NCBI RefSeq assembly: GCF_964340395.1
Contig: NC_135551.1
Coordinates: 15,085,003 to 15,145,002, forward strand
DNA length: 60,000 nt
Source: Glandiceps talaboti
Taxonomy: Eukaryota > Hemichordata > Enteropneusta > Spengelidae
Reading direction: 5' to 3'
The notes beneath the pieces are model-generated. The model made no database searches, was not told where the DNA came from, and saw only the letters and a program-made list of their open reading frames with translations. Made by a program: the position numbers and the translations under genes. Below, piece by piece: positions 10,276 through 22,795 of the stretch (positions within the stretch are counted from its first letter, which is position 1; the number at the start of each line of letters is the position of its first letter).

Positions 10276-10777
10276 TTTACCCATGCATACAGAACAAATG
10301 TATGGATTGCTTATTCGTATCATTTGAACATAATGAATTTTAGCTCTATATCTGTGATATTTGAAGTCCCAGTGCGTTAGCTGTCGAAAAAGTTATTCAA
10401 ATATCCGCTACCTATTCTTAATACAGGAAAGCTTGACTCGACTTTGAACACTCCGACTTTCGCGATCCCCAACATACCCGGATATGTACACTCATTTCCA
10501 TGGCAAATACTAAACAAACTTCAAACTGTTGTAACATCGCTAGTACGCTCAGAAAGTTTACATACTTTATGGTAAGCATGATACCCCTCTATACTTTGAT
10601 TCTCGTTTACAGCAATATACCCTTTATGTAACACTCAGTTCAAGAATTTCGCGATGCATTTGTTTGTAGTGCCCTACTAGTGACTCGGTAACAATTCCGT
10701 CAACATATTGACCTGCTAAATATCTCTCCCTAAGTGGATTTTCCTGACCTAAACTTGGAAACACAGACAGCGTAGCC

Positions 10778-10957
10778 ATGCTAATCGAGGCCGTGCTGTT
10801 AGTTATCTCAATCTTTCTCATACTATTTACTTGGATGTCAAACAGACCTAGATTACCTAAAACCTACCCTAAAGGTCCACCTGGTTGGCCAGTGATTGGT
10901 ACTTACTACAACTTGGATCACAACCACACTTGAAGCTGAATGAATGGAGTCGACAGT
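10778..10957 (+). pseudogene. P450 exon 1 relic
   Basis: The ATG, membrane anchor and hinge are recognisable and close to P450-A exon 1. A one-base deletion in the V-I-G-N segment (GGTACTTAC for GGTAACTTAC) shifts the frame. The donor is lost: CAGTAAGGC replaces CA-TACGGTAAG. The 5' flank (TGACCTGCTAAATATCTCTC, CCTAAGTGGATT) matches that of P450-A. No partner exons follow before 13730, where a new intact exon 1 begins. Confidence 0.88.
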
Positions 10958-12416
10958 AAGGCAAGAGTAGCATTATTACTAAACTAACAAGGGACTTGTC
11001 AAAACGAATTGAAACATATTGAAAAGATCACCACATTCCTGTACAGTTTCCTCGAAATAGGTTAACTGTCTCTGTTTCATAATCAATTATGTGCAGTATT
11101 AACTATGTTAATATAAAATAATCCATTTATAAATCCACACTTCGTATTTTTAAAGAGAAATCTAGCACCCTCCCCTTTTATTCATATGCATAAACATTGT
11201 ACAATCGGTACACGACCTTTCCCTGGGATGGGTGTTTGATAATAAAGAAATGTTTACAGTGGACAAAAACAAGAAACTAACATATAAAGCCCAAACAAGG
11301 CATACACGTGTGTGATATATTCTGACCAGTTGTAAACTAGATGACCTCGCATTAGGGGCAGAGGACATTCAAAACCGGGGTCATCAGTGTTTCTGATTTG
11401 CTCTGTCAAAGCACAAGGCTAAGCATTATTTGAAGGTGACATAAGCAGTTTTTCTCTATGTCAACTCAGTAGTACACCATAAGTGCCATCGATGTCAGTC
11501 TTTAAATTTTATGGCATGTGTTACTGGTTGATTAAAGAAATTATGCAAGTTGAATACGGCCGTACAAACGACGGTACAGGCCAGGCCAGGTATAGACTAA
11601 TATATTTTGGGTTCACATTGAGATTCAAAGTTGTGAAGTCGTTATTATATTTGATGTAGATTTTAGATTAGTTGTCAGGTTATTTTTTTGTCAGCAATTC
11701 ACCACCAGCCATCCTTCTTTTCAAAATCACCACACAATTTGTCTCTTCTGTTACAGGAATTACATTTTTGTCACATGTATTTCACCCGTTCTTGTACATA
11801 CTGGGTGCATTCAAGGGTAAAAACATTTTGCAAACTGCAGGCACTTTTAGAATGTTGCACATGAAAAACAAAAAAAGGGAGACATCAGCACATATATTGG
11901 AAAGTAGTCGCATTTCGTGAAGTTTTTATTGGTAACACAGGACGATTTGTACAACTAAAATATACCATTGCAATATGTTTAGGACAAGAATGTACCAATT
12001 CGGCTTGGCTACATAAAGTGGCAATTGCACGTTCAAGAACAGAACGTCTTTGGTTATTAGTCCAAGTGCGTCATCCATGAAAATAAATAATTATCTAGTA
12101 AGTGGCTCTGTTTCATGACAGAAAATCTGTTTTCGTAACTCTTTCGCAGTTTGCAAAAATTGACAAAAATATCGTGAAAAGTAATGTCCTCTGTACGTAA
12201 GACACGAAATCACTTACCTACAACACGAAGGGAAGGCGAAAGGTCAAGAGGTCAAGATAAACATCGCCCTCTCACACATGAGGTGAATTACTTTTGTCAT
12301 TACTATATGCACAAAGGTATAAAGCTTACAATATAAATTATAAATTAACAACACTACCACAAGGTTCCAAGAACCTGGGTCACATAAAAAAAAATCCAGA
12401 CCACATTTGAGCGTCT
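10958..12416. other. No gene recognised
   Basis: Non-coding sequence with short open frames only. The direct GGCCAGGCCAGG duplication near 11580 is minor. No P450 exon was found here on either strand. Confidence 0.5.
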
Positions 12417-12545
12417 ACAATGTTTATTTATATAATGGATAGTTCTTTAAGTATATCAACACTTATCTCCCAAAAGGTTCAGTTAGGACCATCCCTCATG
12501 GGTTCAATGTTAATATACAAGTTAACTATAAACTTTCTAATGAGC
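12417..12545 (+). repeat. Dispersed repeat copy, related to the insert at 27819
   Basis: Shares TTTATTTATA, ACTGGATAGTTCTTTAAG (here ATGGATAGTTCTTTAAG), ACACTTxTCTCCCAA and GGACCATCCCTxATGGGTTC with the segment inserted in the P450 pseudogene at about 27819-28052. This copy lacks the tRNA-arm-like right part of that insert. Confidence 0.65.
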
Positions 12546-13729
12546 TATGGAATTGTCAATCGGTACTTCAAATCGACTTTTAAGATATAATATCGTTTGA
12601 CAGATTAAAAACTAAACGCTCCATAATGAATAATTTGTATAATGTATGATTCCAGTATTTAGGCAAATTGTCAAAATAAAAGCTGAAAAGTTAATATAAT
12701 TTGTTAAATACTTTGAAAGCCGATTGCAGATGCTCGAATATTGTTTAAAGTAGAGTTAACCTTTAGTGAGTATGTTCCATGGTTTCTGTTAGTCATGTAT
12801 TTGTAATTAGGATATAAGTTGTTGAGCGGAAGTTGCAAAGTTCATATAATATATATTGATGATAGCCAGACCCATGTGTTCTAAACAATCATTGATGTAT
12901 CTTTAGGTTTAGTGAATAATTTGCAGAATTAAAAACTTTCGGTATGGAGGACATATCTAAAAATTGGTAACTGCAAAACAAGATGGTACCAACAGTCCTG
13001 TACATATATGTGTATGAAAACAACGTCAATTACAGATCTCGATCATGCAATCAGAACTTCACGTCCCTTTATAGATTACCTTTCCATGGTAACTGTATTT
13101 TACAAGCCTACATAAATAGATGATAACCAACAACATGTGTCCTACAACAGTTTGTTGATGTAGTATATTTAAATGAGTTATTTGTATAATTATTGATTTT
13201 TATGAATTAATAGATACACCATGCATAGGAGCTTAGAGTTGAACGTTCTGAAAAAAAAAGAGCCAAGGAATTATTAACAGAGCTTGCGTTCGGTCCATGT
13301 GGAAGGCATTCAGTTTACACCTGGTTAAGTACAGGCTTCATAATATCTCATGTCACTATGGCATCACATGTACAGGAACGTTAGTTTTCCGTGGACGTAC
13401 TTTGTGGACGTACCAAGGTTATTTTTTCTGACCTTTCAAACTCTTTCCAATCAGGGTGACAATCTTTAGTGAAAGATTAAACGGTTGAAAGGTTAAAATG
13501 TCATCCAGGTAGTTTAAAAGACCCATTGTCCCGATTTGGTATACGGTGAGTGCTTGCCACCACTAATTTTCACTGCTGTGAAAATCCAGTTTGTAGATAA
13601 TTCACTGTGAATTTGTTCGTAGTACTATATTAGTAACTGGGTATCAATTCATTCAACATATTGAGCTGCTAAATATCTTTCCCTAAGTGGATATTCTAAC
13701 GTTAATTTGCAAACTCTGACAGCCTAGCT

Positions 13730-16700
13730 ATGTTAACCGAGGCCGTGTTGGTAGCTATCTCGATCTTTCTCATACTATTTACTTGGATGTCAAACAGACC
13801 TAAATTACCTAAAACCTACCCTAAAGGTCCACCTGGTTGGCCAGTGATTGGTAACTTACTACAACTTGGATCACAACCACACTTGAAGCTGACTGAATGG
13901 AGTCGACAATACGGTAAGGGTAGACCTATTTAAATCTACGTCATCTTTGTTTTCATATGCAAAAACGTCTTGCAACCTTTACATGACATTTACATGGGAC
14001 GGCATTTACCAGGGACGGGTGTTTGCTAAGCATTGACAGCATGCATGAATACAGACCAATTGAACGGAAAGAAAGCAACAGCGGACAAAAACCAAAACAA
14101 GACAATTTGGTTGATTGAAGAAATTATACAACTTGAATATTGTTTTCTAATAATCGATATAAGCTAAGCTTTTGTTCCCGATCTTTCCATATACTCAATA
14201 TACGTGTATTCCGACGTTTTAAAGGTTTCTAAAAATATGCGTAAAAAGGGTGAAATATGATACTGCCATTGCATTACATTAATTTTATTAATATGCAATT
14301 CATGCAGATTATATTGTGTATATCGCCTCAGATCTTATAATAAAGAATTATCTGAATTAAACTGATTAATATGCAAAAACACCTACAAAATAAATATTTT
14401 ACATGACGTGTTGTTATCGATATTAACATCTAATCAAATGTCAGTGGAAAACTCTGGCATCTGCATGCCGAATGATCAGTATCACCTTGTGAACCATATC
14501 CTAATTACGAAGGTCGTGTGATTCCATAGGAGACTGGAGGGGTACAAAGCATGATGGGTAAAATGCCACTGCGATCGCTCATTACGCTGTGATCCTCCAT
14601 TATGTCTGTCTGAGATATTGTGTACACTTCGATCGTGCGGTGCGTTTAAAATGGTGGTTGTCCAGTGCTCACCAGCCGTATTTTGGGGTATTTTCAACTC
14701 GCCATAAGTTTCACAAGAGTTCATCATTTTAGATACTGTAATAGAGAAAATCTCGACTGATATTTCTTCCCTCATGCTACAAGAATGAGGTTTGGGTTTA
14801 TTAACTGGAATACTGATGTTCAGGCGATTTCGTGAAGCATACTTGACCCCACCAAGCTCGTAAATTTCGGCCCGGCGCAAACACACAAGCTTCTCGCAAC
14901 TTGCTCAGCTATTAAATCACCATTCACGTCACACACCCAACTTCACACAAGTTTGAGATATTTTGAAGTAATATGTAACTTGTAATTTCGATATAACCTG
15001 CAATTGTGTGTGATAGTAACATCATATACAATGAAGGTAACTCGAGCATTCAGGTCGTATTTTTGAGTATACTGTCATGAGTTCAGTAAATTGGTCGAAC
15101 CGCCTTAACTTTATTCACTTAGCTGACGATAGAAACGGTAGATGTTTAAATACATCTACCTTCCAAAATACAAATAATAACTTTCAATAAAAATAAACGC
15201 AACTACAACTTGAATTCGGCCTTTGTATATCCCACATTATCTACTTGTGTGAGTCTCTCAGTTTTGCGAAGGACTTAGGGGCTCACACTTGGAAATTGCG
15301 TGTGCTCCAGGGCCCTCTAACTTTTAGTCCGACCTAAGAGTACTGTGTGAAAGCGTTACAGCGGTCTAAGTCAGACTTTTAATAGTCCAGACCAAAAAGG
15401 CTAAATCAGAACTATAATATAGTATCAAAGAGAAGGCATTTAGAGTGGACTAGGTACTAAATCACGTCCTCATTGGTGACCTCGCTGGTGATCACCCTGT
15501 AGTCAGCTTATCTCACTGATAGTAATGGCGAGTCGTGGCAGTAAAATGAATAGACAAAATGCCTGATTTCTATCATCCGACATACATTCATTGTCAAAGG
15601 CGCACTGGCCACCAATGACAACAGAAATGTGTTATTATCACTTTCATCTCGATCTCTGGATCACTGTCCTCGCCTTGCTTCTTCATCAAACGTCTTTCGA
15701 ATCCGTCTTAAACTGTTCATCTGTTCAAATGCGTCCGATCTTACTAAGGGACGTTGTCATAATCGATTGCATCGTAATAACTCATCCTAACGACTGATTA
15801 CTAGTGATTACCAGTGAAGACTATTCACTATTGTGAATATTCATAAAATCTTGGCTCATATGAGATCGACACTTAAACAATGAATGGTAAACCATGCATG
15901 TATAGTACATTTAGTACATTTCTTTTGTCTTTAATTTGTTAATTTATGCAGTTAAATCACATGTCTTTATGCGTAAAATTTTCCCATAGACGTTCCAAAA
16001 ACTCACCTTGTTTTGGAAGGATTACTGTGATAATGCCCTGCTTGATTGTCATGTCATCGAGGTATGCTCTAGTGTTCAACTCTCACATGAGTGTCACGTG
16101 AGACCCTTCAAGTGTGAATCGATTCTGAATAGCGATAGCTTATGTAAGATCAAGATCATTGGGTGTAAGGAAAAACAAATTGCTGCAGTGGAGACAGGTA
16201 ATTGGACTGTATTGCTTGTAATACCATATATATGCCAATGTAAAATAATTTGTTGTTGAAAGGGAGGCGCTTGATTTTTATATCAATGTAAATTATCATT
16301 TATTGTTTCAGGCTCTGTGTACAGTTTGAACCTATTCAAAACTCGTGTCGTGGTTTTGAATTCTTACAAGGCGTTGTCTGAAGCTATGGTTGACAGAAAG
16401 ACTGACTTTGCAGGTCGTCCACGTGATTTCATATCCCATGAGATTGCGTCAGGGTTTAAAGACATCTCCCTTATGGATTACAATGAGTTTTGGAAAGTGG
16501 TGAGGAAGAGTACACATACTGCTTTACGTGTACATGGTACAGAGAGGTGGAGTGAGGTCATCACAATGCAGGTAGACAAGCTGATAGGTAAGATAATTTA
16601 ATATACTTATCTCAGCTCAATGTTGTAGAAATATGAAATCATTTCGTAATGTCATATTTGTTATGATTCTAAATTAGAAATTATAACCCTTTAAAATATA

Positions 16701-19700
16701 TATAAGGAGGGGATGTCATGCAAGAAAATAACGGTATTTTATATAACCTTTCACCTTGCATAAAGTTTGAAATCTTGCACACCGAATATTTCTGATTCAT
16801 GAGTGCCTATTGCCTTCATATAAATAGTCGTGAGTATTTAATGTGCATTTAAGAAATATATGTACCGGTTAATTCCCATGAAGCAATGGTGGACCTATGT
16901 AAGCACAGAAGAGTCGGAATAATAATGTGTCATTTTCATTACTTTTTGGCAATCCTGCTAAATTTACGTGCTGTTAAATCATGATATGACTCTCCAGAAC
17001 TCGAATTTGTGAAAATACCTCTATTTCTTGGGGTGGCACTCCCTTTTAACCATTTTACACTTATGCCAATGTATTTGATCTCTGTCTTGTACATACATTA
17101 ATGTGGTGTGAGGAAAGGAGAGGGTATCACAGTAGTAAAGTCATGGCAAAATATTTGGGATAATGTGGTAGAGTTCACCCCAGTCTTCGGGTTGTCAGTT
17201 GTCTGCTTATCTAGTCTTTGGGAGTTATGGCCTTCAGCTCAGACAATTAGATCCAAACACAGCCACTGATTTGATACAAAAACAAACTCACTGTGGTGGT
17301 TATGGGAAAACATCAAATGCCTTTAAAACTATCAATGTGGTGGGATCTTCACTAGCAAAACTGTCAGTCTCTTGTGGGATTCGAACCCGGAACTTCCTGA
17401 CTATTAATCTTTTTAAAGCTCAAGATTAGTAGTCAGGAGGTTCCGGGTTCGAATGCTTTTCATTGAAAATATTTGAACAGGGGAAGGTCATATTTTAGAG
17501 AAAGGAAATTGAGGGAGATTCACAAACAAATTGAGGCTTTTAGTACAGAGGACTAGAAGGTCATATTTTATGCAGCAGAATGTTAATTTCCCGGCCCTAC
17601 CTCATTGTAATTACTGAAGTCTCCCTTATTCAAAAGAAAATGTATAGAATCACACTTGCATTGTATGTTTGGTTCCCAGATAAGCTCGCTGGAAAATGCT
17701 CACCTTTTGATCCCCATTTACCAATGGGTTTGATTGCCTTTAATACTATATCTGAAATCGTTCGGGAGCGGTCCTATGAAGAAGACGACCAAGAATTTCT
17801 TGATTTTATTGAGTCGAATAACGAATTGTTTCGTTCCTTTGCTGAGGTCTCTCCAGTTGGTAAGATATATATAGTATTTCCTAAACATAGTTGTTATAAT
17901 AGTTACTGTGTACGAGGACAGACAACTCCTTATCAAATGTTTATTAATTTGAACGACCAATCTAATGTGCTATGTGTGAAACTTCTTCTTTTTTTCTAAT
18001 AAATGATGATGTATTTTTTCAGACTATGCCAGATGGTTAAAGCCCTTCTTCAAACCACAACTTGATAGGTTGCAGAAAGCAGCAGCCTACCGATCCAAGT
18101 ATATGGAAGGCAGAATAAGGGCACGAAAGGACAAACGTAACAGTGTGAACCCCCCACGTGATGCAGTCGATGTGATGTTAATAGCCCAGGAACATTTCCA
18201 GAATAATCCCACATCTGGTATTTCTGCAGGGGTCTTTGATGATAAGGTTGTTGTACAAACTGTGATGACCTTTTTTGGTGCAGGTAAGTATTATCAGAAT
18301 TGGCAGGAAATGGAAGCTTATTCTTAGTTCCTACTGGGCTAAACCCCGGGGGTACTATTACATTGGGGCCCGTTATCCAAGTTATCCACGGCAAACTTTC
18401 TGATCAGCCCTGACATGTTCAAGGTCAAATACCTACAATGTTTCAAAGTGTATATATACAGCTTTGAGCATGGACATCATGGTACGATAAAACTAAGATT
18501 GTGAACATTTAAAATAACAAAAATGTCGGTAAAACTGTTAAAACCCCAATCTTTTCTTATTGTAATGGTAGATTTATGTGTAATGCATAATATGTTTGAC
18601 ATCAAGAAAAATATCGTGCAAACGTGAACGCTGGTGGCTTTTTCTGTAGCTCGAGAGTGTCGGATGGTATAATCTCCAAATTGCTTGATAAGTCCGCGGA
18701 CGCGCACAATCGATCATGTCACCTTCATTCTTCGCACGCTATATCGTCTGCTCATCTCGCGCTTCGATATGAAAGTGCACCTCCCACGCCAACGTAAGCC
18801 GTACCCGGAAGCTACATGTACATGGGACACGATGTTGTACTACAGTTAGGCTGGGGTCAAAATATATGTCGGGGGGGGGGAGACTGGGGAGAAATAGGGG
18901 ATGGGCCATGAAAAAAGAGAATTCAAAGGGGGGGGGGGGGCTGCGAAAATTCTTATGGTCTGAAAGGGCCCCAAAAATATTTTGCTCATGATCTGAACCA
19001 AATTAAACCTCAGGAGTGGTCGTTTACCGACGACATTAAAACATTGTTTGTGTATGCATTCCTCTGTCTGTCTGTCTGTCTGTCTGTCGGTCTGTCTGTT
19101 TGTCTGTCTGTCTCTTTCTAGTAGTCTATGTATGTATGTATGTATGTATGTATGTATGTATGTATGTATGTATGTATCTCTTTCTGGTAGTCTCTGTCTG
19201 TCTGTAAGTCTGTCTGTCTGTCTGTCTGTATGTCTGTCTGTCTGCCTGCCCGTCTATGACTATGTCTGACACACACACTCTCTCTCTTTCTCTATCGTGT
19301 GTAAAAATATATTGCACAACACAGTGTTAGTGACTGCGTAATCTTGAATTTATTTACCTGCAAAGTTTGATTAAGCATAATTTATGTTGTTTGGTTTGGG
19401 ATCATTTGACCTGGATTTGGGGCACTGACTACTTTGCATACACCTCAGACATAGGTCAGATCAAGATTTATACAGTCTCTTTGTGCGAGAATGAACAACA
19501 GTAACCTGGATTCTGGTTCATTATACTATGAGTGTGGATTTACGGGGTTTGTTTTGTTTTATATTACTATTTCTGATTGTTATTTGATAACAATAGATGT
19601 TACCTTAAGAAGGAAGAACGCTCTTTTCTTCTATTTCTTTGAACTCACGTTGGCAAATTTTGTATTTGGTTACTCTCACCGTGTTTTCGACTCCATTCCG

Positions 19701-22700
19701 TCAGCTTCAAGTCTGGTTGTGATCCAAGGTGTAGTAAGTTACCGATCACTTGCCAACCAGGTGGACCTTTAGGGTAGGTGTTAGGTAATTTAGGTATGTT
19801 TGACATCCAAGTACATAGTCTGAGAATGATCGAGATAGCTAACAGCACATCCCCAGTTATCATGGCTACTTCGTCAGAGCTTACGTGTCATGTAATGTCA
19901 CTCGACGATCTAAATTATTGCCATAATAGTTTATCGAACCCAAAGATTGTTAACAGGCCAAAGTGTTGAATGAATGGTTACCGAGTGTCGACGTCACTCG
20001 CTGGTCTTCCACGTACAGTGCTGAATACTAGTGGTAGAAACTATAGATGCGAAAGCGTCTTCCCATATTTCATCGTTCTTTACTTCAAATCAGGACAAAC
20101 CTCTTTAGAAGAACACGTTTGACATGTAACCTCCAAAGCGCATCTTTCTTAATTTACAACTGAAAAGATGGCACCATAATCAAAGCCAATTTCCATAATT
20201 TATCAATTAATCAGATATAATGGACTGTTATGCTGACTTTGGGTAGACTGCTTATATTACATCACATAGTACAGATAACGCCCATGCTTGTGATTTCAAC
20301 AGAGGCCATCCAAGGCAAAGGCAGGCCCCCAAATATACATCAATCTGCCATTTTAATGGTCCTATCTCGTATACAAAACCTTTCCGTGTGTATCTTGTCT
20401 AAATATATTGCACAACATTATTATTGACTGTGTAGCCAGGACTGTCTTGCAGAGTTTGCTTAAGCATGATTTATCTTGTTTTGGGGGCACCGACTACTTT
20501 GTAATCTCCTCAGACATAGGTCAGATAATGATTTATACAGTCTGCACGGCAATGAACAACAGTACCCTGGATCCTGTGGTAATTTAGGTCTGTTTGACAT
20601 CCAAGTAACCGGTGTGAGAATGATCGACAAAGCTATCAACTCGACCTCAGTTACCATGGCTGCTTTTCAAATTTCACGTTTTTACACAACACCAATTCCG
20701 AATATGAACAAGTCAAAATGAGAGTAAAATAATTTATGAGTATATACAAGAAATGTCCGGTTGAAAGAACACCGAATCTGGTTAAATGTGCTAGGTTTGT
20801 TTTAATAGACGTACTGGTGTTCCACAGGAACAATTGACCCGTGAATACAATTCTATCAGTACCAAAAGCTGTATTTTCAAAGGATGATGGAATAAATATT
20901 CAATGACATGATTTGAAATGTTATGCCATTTTATGGCCTCCTACATGTCCTTATTTATTTTTAAAAGTGCCTTCCCCACTAGCTATCATGGGGGATGCAG
21001 TTTCTGCCCAGAATCAAAGAGAAAACCAGCTGGCTAAATATATCCAAGTATAGGTTAGAACCAAATGTGAGACCTTTTTTGGCAAAGCCCACATATATTT
21101 GGAAAGAAATATCTCATTCTAATGTATGGACTGTGAAGTTAAAGTTGACGTTCACGCTGTACGTTGTTTACGCGTATGCATATAATAATACACTTCAATT
21201 TGTATCACTATATATCCATTGTATCACATACAGTACAGTAGTGGTTTTCATTTTCTTTATTCCCGTTTTAATTATTCAATTACAAATATCCATAATCTTA
21301 GCTTTGGTTTTTCTATAATTGTTTAAAAGAAATTTTCACAATTTTATTTTTTTTGTTACCAATCTTTCCTCTCATTAACTTCTCAAGAATTCATGAATTA
21401 TCAATCACTTTAAATCGACTTTTAAGATATTACATTTGTTTTACACGCTAGTTGCTTTATTACTTTAAAATGCATGCTTAGGGTTAGTACAATGAAAAAG
21501 CATAAAGAGTAAAAGGAACACCCAAACAAGACAATGCTTCTGAAGAAAAATTACTCTGATTTACAAAAGAGATTTTCCTCAAGTAAAACCAGATATTATG
21601 CCAATAAGTTAAAATTAACATGACCGTTGGGATAAAGATTTTTATATTTTATTCAATACAACACGAGAAATTGTGTTTGTCTCCATATAAAATTTTGACG
21701 TTGGGACATGGGTCCAATTCCTACATGTGTCCCCTTTCTTTCCACATTTATAACAAATTCAAATGACTTTATGGTGAGTTTCTTTCATTTATAGCAAAAA
21801 CTCAAAAACTATTTTTAAAAGGACTTGCATCATAATAATTGTATGATCCTCATTGCTTTACTGAATGACTCCTGAGCCACCCCGTTAGTCAGGGAGACCT
21901 GGAATCTATTTAGATTTTTAGATTGAAAGGCAAAAGCTTTAAAAATGAGTTGGCTTCTCACCGCCTCGGGGAAAGAAGTACACATCAGGATCGATTCACT
22001 TTACCTGGCAGTTAGCATGTTACCTTAACTGGTCTGAGCACTCTAACTAGCGTTTAGAGGACGTGGGTTCAATTCCTATACGTAAAAGCAATGCATCCAG
22101 GTGTACGTATATTTGGACGACGACAGAATTTACATTTTAGAACATTCTTCTTTGAAATAGTTTTGTGACACGTTAACATTTTTGATACTTCCACAGGCAC
22201 TGAAACTGTCGTATCTTCCATGAAGTGGTTCTTGGTCGAAATGATATTACATCCTGAAATACAGAAGAAAATTCACCAAGAAATCGATGAAGTCGTTGGT
22301 GTTGAACGTCGTCCAGTGTATGCTGATCACGACAATTTACCTTATCTAAAGGCTGCCATGTATGAAACTTTGCGTTTACACTCGATAGTGCCTCTTAGTT
22401 TATACCATCGCACAATTTGCACAACATCTGTCAATGGATGTCAAATTCCTGATGACACCAACATCATCCCAAATCATTGGGCCATAGATCACGACCCAGA
22501 TGTTTTCAATGATCCTTATGTTTTCAGACCAGAGCGATTTATTGATCCTAACTCGGGTAGATGTGTCTCTTTTAATGAGATGAATTTTACACCATTTGGT
22601 ATGGGTAGACGAGTATGCCTTGGAGAAATGCTTGCAAAAATGGAGTATTTCCTGATTGCTGCTAATTTACTGCATCAATTTGAAGTCATGGTGTCTATGA

Positions 22701-22795
22701 GCCACGGAAAACCTTCCACGGAAGGTGTGCTTGGTTTAACATATAGTCCAAAACCTTTCAAAATGATAGTAGGAAAACGAAACGTGCATAACTAG
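13730..22795 (+). CDS. Cytochrome P450-A (CYP2 clan), 5 exons, intact
   Basis: Exons: 13730-13913, 16312-16587, 17680-17859, 18023-18283 and 22197-22795. They total 1500 bp, 499 aa, the usual length for a microsomal P450. All four introns have GT-AG ends and are phase 1. Expected role: ER-membrane heme monooxygenase with electrons from P450 reductase. Visible motifs are an N-terminal anchor (about residues 4-20), the hinge PKLPKTYPKGPPGWPVIGN, W-K-V-V-R in helix C, A-G-T-E-T across the exon 4/5 join (helix I oxygen activation), YETLRLH (ExxR), RPERFID, and FGMGRRVCLGE with the heme Cys. Exon 3 is one codon shorter than in the other genes. The MSNRPKLP anchor type is shared with the nearby relics and differs from the TRKRP type of P450-B to -D. 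Intron 4 (3.9 kb) contains two inverted exon 1 relics. The exon chain is inferred from splice sites and paralogy. Substrate unknown. Confidence 0.88.
14482..14900. repeat. Repeat family copy within P450-A intron 1
   Basis: Read on the minus strand, the stretch with TATCTAAAATGATGAAC, GGCGAGTTGAAAATACCCCA and CGGCTGGTGAGCA matches a diverged copy at about 34985-35060. The 134-codon minus-strand frame across it shows no known domain and is probably incidental to the repeat. Confidence 0.5.
17370..17455. repeat. Inverted repeat carrying tRNA T-arm-like boxes
   Basis: GGGATTCGAACCCGGAACTT and its near reverse complement (AGGTTCCGGGTTCGAATGC) flank a short spacer, with arms of about 30 bp that also include CCTGACTA-TAATCTT. 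Each arm contains GGTTCGAAT, the consensus of the tRNA T-loop / Pol III box B. No complete tRNA fold or box A was recognised, so this looks like a SINE or tRNA-pseudogene relic duplicated head to head. It lies in intron 2 of P450-A. Confidence 0.55.
19047..19255. repeat. Compound (CTGT)n / (TATG)n / (TGTC)n microsatellite
   Basis: CTGT units at about 19062-19115, TATG units at 19127-19178, and TGTC units at 19190-19250, separated by two copies of TCTCTTTCT-GTAGTCT. It lies in intron 4 of P450-A. Confidence 0.95.
19680..19863 (-). pseudogene. Orphan P450 exon 1 (inverted) in P450-A intron 4
   Basis: An intact 184-bp exon 1: ATG, hydrophobic anchor, N-T-Y-P-K-G-P-P-G-W-Q-V-I-G-N, W-S-R-K-H-G, then donor GTGAGAG in phase 1. 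It lies on the strand opposite to the host gene and has no exons 2-5 of its own. Its 5' flank (to about 20110) matches the flank of the P450 pseudogene around 24560-24789 and 27649, which allowed the LINE insertion there to be delimited. Confidence 0.85.
20578..20657 (-). pseudogene. Truncated P450 exon 1 (inverted)
   Basis: Starts at ATG 20657 with an anchor and T-W-M-S-N-R-P-K-L-P, then loses homology at the CCACAGGATCC segment near 20578. It is the 5' 80 bp of exon 1 only and is the second unit of the local duplication. Confidence 0.75.
20842..21890. other. Intron 4 of P450-A, no gene recognised
   Basis: AT-rich sequence. The stretch near 21350-21450 belongs to the dispersed repeat seen at 9255 and 12540. 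Open frames here have no recognisable domains. Confidence 0.45.
21960..22095 (+). repeat. Possible tRNA-derived SINE fragment
   Basis: GGTCTGAGCACTCTAACTAG is followed by GGACGTGGGTTCAATTCCTA. The latter is a good Pol III box B / T-arm match preceded by anticodon-arm-like spacing, but no full cloverleaf was confirmed by eye. It lies 100 bp upstream of the exon 5 acceptor of P450-A. Confidence 0.35.

Larger units (their letters stand above)
19320..20660. repeat. Tandem duplication carrying two inverted exon 1 relics
   Basis: The segments at about 19310-19515 and 20395-20570 align (ATATATTGCACAACA, CTCAGACATAGGTCAGAT, ATTTATACAGTCT, AATGAACAACAGTA). Each is followed by a minus-strand P450 exon 1. 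The second copy is truncated. The shared part would be intron 1 sequence of a minus-strand gene. Confidence 0.7.

Noticed and set aside
10010-10343. Open frames of repeated M-H-T-Y-I / Y-V-C-M residues
   Set aside because: They are translations of (CATA)n and (CAGA)n microsatellites with no start context or homology. The same applies to frames over the repeats at 3164, 19047, 33289, 48664 and 56195.
14482-14886. 134-codon minus-strand frame as a gene
   Set aside because: No domain, low-complexity features or splice context; part of it is a dispersed repeat also found near 34985.
15240-15480. Possible DNA transposon end (CTGTGTGAAAGCG motif)
   Set aside because: No matching inverted terminus or target duplication could be found nearby.
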